The position numbers were made by a program, and so were the translations under genes. From JBOFCS01 sp051646185 (GTDB lineage Bacteria > Actinomycetota > Actinomycetes > Mycobacteriales > Mycobacteriaceae): a DNA stretch of 6,065 nucleotides. Shown piece after piece: positions 1-5,709 of the stretch. The notes below the pieces were generated by a model. It saw nothing but the letters and a program-made list of their open reading frames with translations, was not told the origin of the DNA and did not search any database. Location: assembly GCA_051646185.1 (NCBI GenBank), contig JBOFCS010000198.1:1-6065 (forward strand), given 5' to 3'. Position 1 is the stretch's first letter; each line of letters opens with the position of its first letter.

Positions 1-375
1 ATTAGTTTTTGGACTCAGCCGGGTATTTATACGGTAATGAACAAAGCAAATCCGGTTATCATGGACTCCTCAACTTTTGGTCTTCCGGTTAACTCCAGGC
101 TGGGCTACAAGGAAACTATTAATTATGCAACTCGTATTAGCACCGATGGAATCTATTTGCATCAATTAGATGAATCGGTATGGGCGCAGGGCAATACAAA
201 TACTTCGCATGGTTGTTTGAACCTTAATGCCACTAACGCCAAGTGGTTTTACGAGTTCTCAATTCCAGGTGATGTTGTGGAAGTGCGCAACACAGGTGGA
301 GCGCCGTTGGAAATCTGGCAAAACGGTGACTGGAGTGTGCCCTGGTCTCAATGGATTACCGGGAGTGCGCTCTGA
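1..375 (+). CDS. L,D-transpeptidase (YkuD domain), 3' part only
   Basis: The frame is open from the first base and ends at TGA 373-375, so only the C-terminal ~124 residues are present. They carry the end of a YkuD catalytic domain: a conserved His (codon 160-162, in IYLHQL) and the active-site motif SHGCLNLN with catalytic Cys at 214-216. The family cross-links peptidoglycan through 3-3 meso-DAP bonds, acting outside the membrane as an exported or lipid-anchored enzyme. After the catalytic domain comes a tail with GDWSVPWSQW and GSAL, which matches my memory of mycobacterial LdtMt2-type and corynebacterial LppS-type enzymes; this is the main reason for placing the organism among the mycolata. 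The N-terminal signal and Ig-like domains expected for this type would lie left of the window. The last 25 bp overlap the called start of the nickel/cobalt permease. Family assignment is secure; the exact paralogue is not. Confidence 0.93.
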   Translation: MSFWTQPGIYTVMNKANPVIMDSSTFGLPVNSRLGYKETINYATRISTDGIYLHQLDESVWAQGNTNTSHGCLNLNATNAKWFYEFSIPGDVVEVRNTGGAPLEIWQNGDWSVPWSQWITGSAL

Positions 376-1460
376 GTGGTATCTTTCAGCGAATTTTTTA
401 TCCGAAGAAAGGAATTTTTAATACCCAAATAAGATTGGGTTTTGCCTATCTCAATTCTGAAGCTCGGGAGGATGCTCCGGAATTAGTAAGGCTAGCAGGA
501 ACTCTAGTGACAGTGCTAGTGCTGCACGTTCTTGGATTTGGGTTAGCCATTTTTGCCTTGGTGGCTGGTTCCGGTACTGCGATCACCCTAGGTGCCGCTA
601 TGACGGCGTATCTTTCTGGGTTAAAACACCAGGCTGACGCTGATCATATTAGTAGTATTGATAATGCGACGAGAAAATTTATCGCAGATGGGCGCAAGCC
701 AACTAGTGTTGGACTTGCTTTTAGTTTAGGGCATTCTACTGTGGTTCTAGTGGTGGCTACAGCTGTTATAGTCAGCAGTGGTTTTCTCAATGGTCTATTT
801 GCTGAAGGAAATTCAGCTGCCTTTGCGCTAAACATAGCGGGAGGGATAATTTCTGGTGGATTCTTGTTGCTAATCGGATCAGTTAATTTAGTATTGCTGT
901 GTCGATTACTGGATCGGTGTAGCAAGTCTGAAGACCGTGCAGGTAGGCGCGGTTATGCAAATACTTTTATTTCCAAACTTATGTTGAGACCTTTGAGTAG
1001 GGTTAAATACCCGCGCCACATGTACTTGATTGGGTTTCTATTTGGATTAGGTTTCGATACTGCGACGTTGATTGGGCTTTTAGTGTTAACAGCGGCATCT
1101 GCAGTATCCGGGGTTACTGCATTGGTGCTATTTGCCTTACCTCTATGTTTTGCAGCTGGAATGACCTTAGGCGATACCATTAATGGAATTTTTATGATGA
1201 AAATGTACACAAAGGCGACTTTGCCTGCTTCAGGTGCTGGACGTTTTAATATTTTAGTGACGATGTTATCAGTGACTTCGGCACTAGGCATCGGGTTGAT
1301 TATTGTGGTGAGAACCGCACAAGAAGCGTTTGACCTTAAAGTGCCAGTAGTATTGTGGCTGGCAGCACTGAATATTGAGTATGTAGGGTTTGTGCTTATC
1401 ACTTTATTTTTCAGCATTGCGTTGAGTTCCGTTTTGCTGAAGAAATTTTATGCTAGTTAA
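351..1460 (+). CDS. Nickel/cobalt permease, NiCoT (HoxN/NixA) family
   Basis: A polytopic membrane protein of up to 369 residues with about eight hydrophobic segments. NiCoT proteins are single-component, high-affinity importers of Ni2+ and/or Co2+ in the inner membrane. Visible signatures are the HX4DH metal motif as HQADADH (H93, D98, H99) followed by ISSIDNATRK, then FSLGHSTVV, GFDTAT (D236) and FAAGMTLGDTING (D275). Two usual acidic residues are changed: the Glu after GFDTAT is Leu240, and the Asp of DTxDG is Asn278. The start is uncertain. ATG 351 overlaps the upstream transpeptidase by 25 bp and has only TGGAG at 331-335, 15 nt away; it also gives an unusually long ~50-residue N-terminus. 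TTG 435 would give a more typical length, but AAGGA at 409-413 is also distant. Overlap suggests co-transcription with the transpeptidase. Whether it carries Ni or Co cannot be told from sequence. Confidence 0.88.
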   Translation: MDYRECALSGIFQRIFYPKKGIFNTQIRLGFAYLNSEAREDAPELVRLAGTLVTVLVLHVLGFGLAIFALVAGSGTAITLGAAMTAYLSGLKHQADADHISSIDNATRKFIADGRKPTSVGLAFSLGHSTVVLVVATAVIVSSGFLNGLFAEGNSAAFALNIAGGIISGGFLLLIGSVNLVLLCRLLDRCSKSEDRAGRRGYANTFISKLMLRPLSRVKYPRHMYLIGFLFGLGFDTATLIGLLVLTAASAVSGVTALVLFALPLCFAAGMTLGDTINGIFMMKMYTKATLPASGAGRFNILVTMLSVTSALGIGLIIVVRTAQEAFDLKVPVVLWLAALNIEYVGFVLITLFFSIALSSVLLKKFYAS

Positions 1461-1476
1461 ATCTGACCTGATGGGC

Positions 1477-1505
1477 TTGACCTTCTTATCCGTAAGTTTT
1501 ATCAA
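1477..1505 (+). promoter_or_regulatory. Candidate housekeeping promoter for htpG
   Basis: The 89-bp gap between the permease and htpG contains TTGACC (1477-1482), 17 nt, then TATCAA (1500-1505), a fair match to a sigma-A type promoter. TAGTAT at 1511-1516 is a better -10 match but has no -35 at suitable spacing. A 7-bp inverted repeat (ACCTGAT 1466-1472, ATCAGGT 1505-1511) brackets the site; one this short could be chance. I see no CIRCE or HAIR heat-shock operator here. Weak evidence only. Confidence 0.3.
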
Positions 1506-1549
1506 TCAGGTAGTATCCCGACGACCGCTACACAAAGAAGGGGAACAAT

Positions 1550-3469
1550 ATGACCGAAAGTATTGAACAGCTTGAGTTCCAGGCAGAGACCCGTCAGTTA
1601 TTGGATTTGATGATCCATTCTGTATATTCCAATAAGGACAGCTTCCTTCGTGAACTTGTCTCTAATGCTTCTGACGCACTAGATAAGCTTAAGCTTGAAG
1701 CTTTCCAGGATAAAGAGCTAGTAGTAGACACCTCTGACCTGCATATTGAAATTGATGTTGATAAAGAGCAACGAACTTTGACTGTGCGAGACAATGGGAT
1801 TGGCATGTCTCGGGACGAAGTTATTGAACTCATTGGGACCTTGGCCAAATCGGGTACAGGTGAACTCCGTCGCAAGTTGAAAGAAGCTAAAGATTCTGCA
1901 GCTTCTCAGGAACTTATTGGCCAATTCGGAATTGGCTTCTATTCAACCTTCATGGTTGCCGATACTGTGACTCTTGTCACCTGCAAAGCAGGTGAATCTA
2001 GCTCAACACGTTGGATTTCCAGCGGTGAAGGTACTTACACAATTGAGACACTGCCGGATGCGGTGCAAGGTACTTCGGTTACACTTCACCTCAAGCCAGA
2101 GGACTCCGAGGACCATCTGTTTGACTATACTTCCGAATGGAAAATCAAGGAACTAATCAAACGTTATTCTGATTTTATTGCCTGGCCCATACGGATGGAT
2201 GTAGAAAAAGCATCATCAGATGATGATGCTGATATTACTATTGAATCTGAAACGATTAATTCCATGAAGGCCCTCTGGGCCCGTTCTAAAGATGAAGTAT
2301 CAGAAGAAGAGTACAAAGATTTTTACCGTCATGTGAGCCATGCTTGGGATGAGCCTCTTGAAATAATCCCCATGAAAGCTGAAGGTACATTCGAATACCA
2401 AGCACTACTTTTCATTCCATCGACAGCGCCTTTTGATCTTTTTATGCGCGAAAGCAAAGTTGGTGTACAGCTTTATGTTAAGCGTGTATTCATCATGGAT
2501 GACTGTGAAGAACTTATGCCTGAGTACTTGCGATTCGTTAAAGGGGTTGTTGATGCCCAGGATCTTTCGCTAAATGTGTCACGTGAGATCCTGCAACAGG
2601 ATCGTCAAATTAAGGCAATTCGTCGACGACTAACGAAAAAAGTACTGTCCACTATCAAAGAGATGATGACTACTCGTCCGGAGGATTACTTAAAATTCTG
2701 GGTGGAATTTGGCAGGGCAGTAAAAGAAGGTTTGATCTCTGATCCTGACAACCGTGAGACCTTGCTAGCAGTGGCATCGTTTTCTTCTACGGCTAATGAA
2801 GAGGAAGTGACGACTCTAGCTCAATACGTTGAGCGTATGAAAGAAGGGCAGGAAAAAATTTACTATTTAACTGGCGAATCTCGTCAGTTAATCGAAAGTT
2901 CACCACATATGGAAGCTTTTCAGGCAAAAGGCCTTGAGGTGCTTTTGCTGAGCGACCCGGTGGATGAGATGTGGGTTAGTTCCGTACCTGATTTTGATGG
3001 TAAGCATTTCCAGTCAGTAGCAAAGGGAGAGGTGGACCTTGATACCGAGGATGAAAAAAAAGCTGCTGAGCAAGAACGTGCAGATCAGGATAAAGCTTTT
3101 GCTGCACTTATAGATTGGCTGAACGACACTCTCGATGAGCAGGTTAAAGAGGTGCGTTTGACCTCGAGGTTAACTGAGTCGGCTGCTTGTATTGTTGGCG
3201 ATGCCTTTAGTTTTTCCCCGGCGTTGGAAAAAATGTATCGGGCTTCCGGGCAGCCTATTCCGACAACAAAACGCATTTTGGAACTTAACCCAAAGCATGA
3301 ATTGGTTATTGGATTACGCGATGCGCACGAGAAACAATCCGGGGCTGAAAAGCTTGTAGAAACTGCTGAACTGTTGTACGGAACGGCGGTGATTTCCGAA
3401 GGTGGGGAGATCGGCGATCCTGCTCGCTTTGCAAAAATTCTTGCGAGTCATCTAGCAAGAACAATCTAA
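1550..3469 (+). CDS. htpG: Molecular chaperone HtpG (bacterial Hsp90)
   Basis: A full-length 639-residue HtpG, close to the usual ~620-650. It is a cytosolic, homodimeric, ATP-driven chaperone that remodels late folding intermediates. The N-terminal GHKL ATPase domain (about 1-215) shows RELVSNASDALDKL with catalytic Glu35 and Mg-binding Asn39, DNGIGM (D81), the lid region LAKSGT, and QFGIGFYS (124-132). A short acidic linker (SSDDDAD, ~220) leads to the middle domain, where NVSREILQQD carries the conserved Arg345 that contacts ATP, followed by RQIKAIRRRL. The C-terminal dimerisation domain runs from ~515 to the end; there is no eukaryotic MEEVD tail, as expected. The ATG is preceded by AGAAGGGG (1536-1543) at a 6-nt spacing, which settles the start. 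An A8 run at 3054-3061 lies in the Asp/Glu/Lys-rich stretch between middle and C-terminal domains. A long hairpin 15 nt after the stop probably ends the transcript. No key residue is missing. Confidence 0.98.
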   Translation: MTESIEQLEFQAETRQLLDLMIHSVYSNKDSFLRELVSNASDALDKLKLEAFQDKELVVDTSDLHIEIDVDKEQRTLTVRDNGIGMSRDEVIELIGTLAKSGTGELRRKLKEAKDSAASQELIGQFGIGFYSTFMVADTVTLVTCKAGESSSTRWISSGEGTYTIETLPDAVQGTSVTLHLKPEDSEDHLFDYTSEWKIKELIKRYSDFIAWPIRMDVEKASSDDDADITIESETINSMKALWARSKDEVSEEEYKDFYRHVSHAWDEPLEIIPMKAEGTFEYQALLFIPSTAPFDLFMRESKVGVQLYVKRVFIMDDCEELMPEYLRFVKGVVDAQDLSLNVSREILQQDRQIKAIRRRLTKKVLSTIKEMMTTRPEDYLKFWVEFGRAVKEGLISDPDNRETLLAVASFSSTANEEEVTTLAQYVERMKEGQEKIYYLTGESRQLIESSPHMEAFQAKGLEVLLLSDPVDEMWVSSVPDFDGKHFQSVAKGEVDLDTEDEKKAAEQERADQDKAFAALIDWLNDTLDEQVKEVRLTSRLTESAACIVGDAFSFSPALEKMYRASGQPIPTTKRILELNPKHELVIGLRDAHEKQSGAEKLVETAELLYGTAVISEGGEIGDPARFAKILASHLARTI

Positions 3470-3484
3470 GGGCTTACTTCACGG

Positions 3485-3535
3485 GCACGTAGGGTGAGAG
3501 GATGTTTAGCTGAGACATCCTCTCACCCTACGTGC
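3485..3535 (+). terminator. Perfect 21-bp stem hairpin after htpG
   Basis: The arms 3485-3505 and 3515-3535 are exact reverse complements over 21 bp, with a 9-nt loop (TTAGCTGAG). The hairpin begins 15 nt beyond the htpG stop, so a transcription terminator is the simplest reading. There is no T tract directly after the stem; the nearest is TTTTT at 3548-3552, 12 nt further on, so it would be a U-less terminator of the kind common in actinobacteria. A long perfect stem could equally be a dispersed palindromic repeat or an RNA-processing site. Confidence 0.65.
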
Positions 3536-3589
3536 GTTCACTCGCAATTTTTAGTGCCCATTAGTCGCTTTTTTATCTGAAATTTTATC

Positions 3590-3619
3590 TTGTCAAATTA
3601 AAATGATCTAGGTTACAGT
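3590..3619 (+). promoter_or_regulatory. Candidate promoter for the secreted S15 hydrolase
   Basis: TTGTCA (3590-3595) and TACAGT (3614-3619) with an 18-nt spacer lie in an A+T-rich stretch upstream of the hydrolase. They would give a leader of roughly 60 nt before the ATG at 3688. The hairpin after htpG lies upstream of this site, which is consistent with separate transcription of the hydrolase. The match to consensus is only moderate. Confidence 0.35.
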
Positions 3620-3640
3620 TCAATGTATTAGTGAGTTAAG

Positions 3641-3660
3641 GCACTCTCTAGTGCATTTTT
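3641..3660 (+). terminator. Small hairpin plus T5 in the hydrolase leader
   Basis: GCACT (3641-3645) pairs with AGTGC (3650-3654) around a CTCT loop, and is followed by ATTTTT (3655-3660). This has the form of a minimal intrinsic terminator, but the stem is only 5 bp. It sits 27 nt before the hydrolase start codon, inside the predicted leader, so it could be a second stop for htpG transcripts, a leader attenuator, or a chance structure. Confidence 0.3.
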
Positions 3661-3687
3661 GTGTGCTGCGAACAAGGGAAATGACTA

Positions 3688-5709
3688 ATGCGTTTTGTTA
3701 ATAAGGTGCTGGTGCTCTTAGCGGGGGTTGCCTTAGCGATCTCCCTGCTGGTTTCCCCGACGTCAGCAGAACCTCAAGGGGGACAAGATGGTGCTGAATG
3801 GACACAAGCCCACGATGCTGAGCCAGAATTTCCAGGAATGCATATTGATTGGGATGTACCCATCACGATGAGTGATGGGGTGGTCATTAAGGCTAATGTG
3901 TACCGCCCAGCGGATGCAACTGGTGCACCTATCGATGAATCATTCCCAACAATTCTTAATCTCACTCCGTACACAAAATTAGTATCAAATATTGCTGATA
4001 CAGCACTCAATATTCCAGTGTTAAGTGACTTACTGGTCAATTTTGTGGATTCAATGAATCTGTCTGGGACACCATTAAGTGGTGTTGGTGAAGTGCTTCA
4101 GGTACTTTCTGGTGGGGGATTGCGTACTTTTACAGTCGACCCTGCATTGATTCGTAGCGGCTATACCCAGGTTGTTGCCGATGTACGGGGTACCGGGTTT
4201 TCACAGGGTGTCTGGAATGTTTTGCAAGACCGTGAGCAACAAGACACCATCGAATTGATTGATTGGGCAAGCTCGCAGCCATGGTCAAATGGTGATCTTG
4301 GAATGACTGGGGTTTCTTATTCAGCAATTAATCAGATCCAAGCAGCGGCGCAGCATCCCAAGGCGCTGAAGGCTATTTTTCCGGTAGAACCTTCCAGCGA
4401 TCTTATGCATGATGTGGTTGCCCCTGGTGGAGGTTTGGGTGTTGGTTTTATGCCGCTATGGTTGTCAGCTGTTAATGGTTTAAAGTTGGTGCCTGATCTT
4501 CAGTCGATGTTCCAGGGAAATTTTGACTGGCAGTGGCTTATGGATCGATTTGACGATCCATTGACATTTATGGATCGATTTTTTCAGGCGTTAACGGTTC
4601 CGGATGTCAATTCAGTGCCAGCTGGACTGAATGACTTACTTGATGATAAAAGTAGTATTCGCGATGACTTAGTTTTGCATCCAGAGAAAATTTCTATTCC
4701 TACAATGGTTTACGGTGGCTGGCACGATATTTTTACCAATAGTGAGCCTAAAATCTACAATGCGATACCGGTCCCAGCTGGTCAAAAACAATTGATAATG
4801 GGCAATACCTATCACCTTAATTTTGGTACCGGATTCGGTAAGCAGGGTACTCCACCTCGGCTTGATATTATGCAACGTGCGTGGTTTGATCGATGGCTCA
4901 AAGGAATTGACAATAATATTGAGTCATTTGGTCCGGTTACTTCATACCAACAGGGGCAAGGATGGACCACAACAGATCAGTTTCCTCGGTCAGGAATGCA
5001 CTATCAGCGCTTGTACTTTTCGTCCCAAGGAAGTGGAACTACCTCAACGTCAGTTTATGACGGAAGCTTAAAAACTTCGGCGGATAACGAGATGAGTAAT
5101 TTAACTATTGCACCTAATCTGTCAACTATCTGTTCCAGGGACTCAGCTCAGCAAACAATGGGTATTACAGCAATAATCGCTGCTTGTGGAACCGACTCGC
5201 AGATAAGCGAAACTGGTGCTCTGACCTTCACCAGTGCTCCTGTGGACAGTGCTACTGAAATTTCTGGGGCACTAAATGTGCATCTCAACACTGTGCATGA
5301 AGCTAATGATGGGTATTGGTCAGTGACATTGAATGATGTTGCCCCTGATGGTACTTCGACTGTATTGACGTCAGGACAACTAGCTTCTTCGCTAAGAGAT
5401 TTTGATGAGAAGAAAACATTACGCTCACCCCAAGGTGATGTACTAGACCCTTATTATTTTCTTACTTTGGATAGTCGCAAGCCAGTTGATATTGGTGTGC
5501 CAACAACCTTAGAAGTAGGCCTCACCGCTACCGATGCCGTTTTACAAGCTGGACATCGTCTTCGTGTAGATATTTATGCTTCAAACTTTCCTAAAGGGTT
5601 ACTGTTGCGTCCGTTGCTTAATGACAGTGGTTTGAAACCTCAGCATTTGCTTCTTGACCTGCAGGCGCCAAGTTTTATTACTTTACCTGTAGGTCGAAAG
5701 ATTGTGTGA
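3688..5709 (+). CDS. Secreted S15/CocE-type alpha/beta hydrolase (acyl esterase or X-Pro peptidase-like)
   Basis: A 673-residue exported hydrolase. Residues 1-27 form a Sec signal peptide (MRFVNK, hydrophobic core, likely cut after TSA27). The alpha/beta hydrolase domain has the S15 layout: MSDGVVIKANVYRP near the start, TPYTK with the presumed oxyanion Tyr95, DVRGTG (165-170), nucleophile elbow GVSYS with Ser210, GWHDIF with Asp347 and YHLNFG with His376. The 29-residue Asp-His spacing fits cocaine esterase CocE (28). The C-terminal third (~500-673) is the PepX_C jelly-roll, ending in AGHRLRVDIYASNFPK. Families of this type cleave esters, amides or Xaa-Pro peptides; the substrate here cannot be named. 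Two oddities: the Gly usual after the elbow (GxSYxG) is Ala213, and the loop between Tyr95 and Arg167 is about 40 residues longer than in CocE as I recall it. The ATG has AAGGGAA (3674-3680) at 7 nt. Its 3' end overlaps the convergent flavoprotein gene by 32 bp. Confidence 0.9.
   Translation: MRFVNKVLVLLAGVALAISLLVSPTSAEPQGGQDGAEWTQAHDAEPEFPGMHIDWDVPITMSDGVVIKANVYRPADATGAPIDESFPTILNLTPYTKLVSNIADTALNIPVLSDLLVNFVDSMNLSGTPLSGVGEVLQVLSGGGLRTFTVDPALIRSGYTQVVADVRGTGFSQGVWNVLQDREQQDTIELIDWASSQPWSNGDLGMTGVSYSAINQIQAAAQHPKALKAIFPVEPSSDLMHDVVAPGGGLGVGFMPLWLSAVNGLKLVPDLQSMFQGNFDWQWLMDRFDDPLTFMDRFFQALTVPDVNSVPAGLNDLLDDKSSIRDDLVLHPEKISIPTMVYGGWHDIFTNSEPKIYNAIPVPAGQKQLIMGNTYHLNFGTGFGKQGTPPRLDIMQRAWFDRWLKGIDNNIESFGPVTSYQQGQGWTTTDQFPRSGMHYQRLYFSSQGSGTTSTSVYDGSLKTSADNEMSNLTIAPNLSTICSRDSAQQTMGITAIIAACGTDSQISETGALTFTSAPVDSATEISGALNVHLNTVHEANDGYWSVTLNDVAPDGTSTVLTSGQLASSLRDFDEKKTLRSPQGDVLDPYYFLTLDSRKPVDIGVPTTLEVGLTATDAVLQAGHRLRVDIYASNFPKGLLLRPLLNDSGLKPQHLLLDLQAPSFITLPVGRKIV

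Noticed and set aside
227..421. 64-residue plus-strand frame across the transpeptidase/permease junction
   Set aside because: It overlaps conserved catalytic codons of the transpeptidase in another frame and has no recognisable feature.
953..1417. 154-residue reading frame on the minus strand opposite the permease, with a 93-residue one at 644-925
   Set aside because: Both lie wholly opposite the conserved NiCoT coding sequence, have no recognisable family and no ribosome site; they are antisense shadows.
1466..1511. 7-bp inverted repeat bracketing the candidate htpG promoter as an operator
   Set aside because: An inverted repeat this short, 32 nt apart, is expected by chance at appreciable frequency in a 90-bp gap; it is mentioned only with the promoter.
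1461..1549. Search for CIRCE (HrcA) or HAIR (HspR) heat-shock operators before htpG
   Set aside because: Neither the TTAGCACTC/GAGTGCTAA pair nor CTTGAGT/ACTCAAG is present.
3608..3626. Possible DtxR (iron regulator) site upstream of the hydrolase
   Set aside because: Only the left half TAGGTTA matches the known 19-bp palindrome; the right half does not, so it is a half-site likely due to chance.
3636..3654. CIRCE-like GCACTC near the hydrolase
   Set aside because: The second arm is only 5 bp with a 4-nt loop instead of a 9-bp arm with 9-nt spacing; it is a plain short hairpin.
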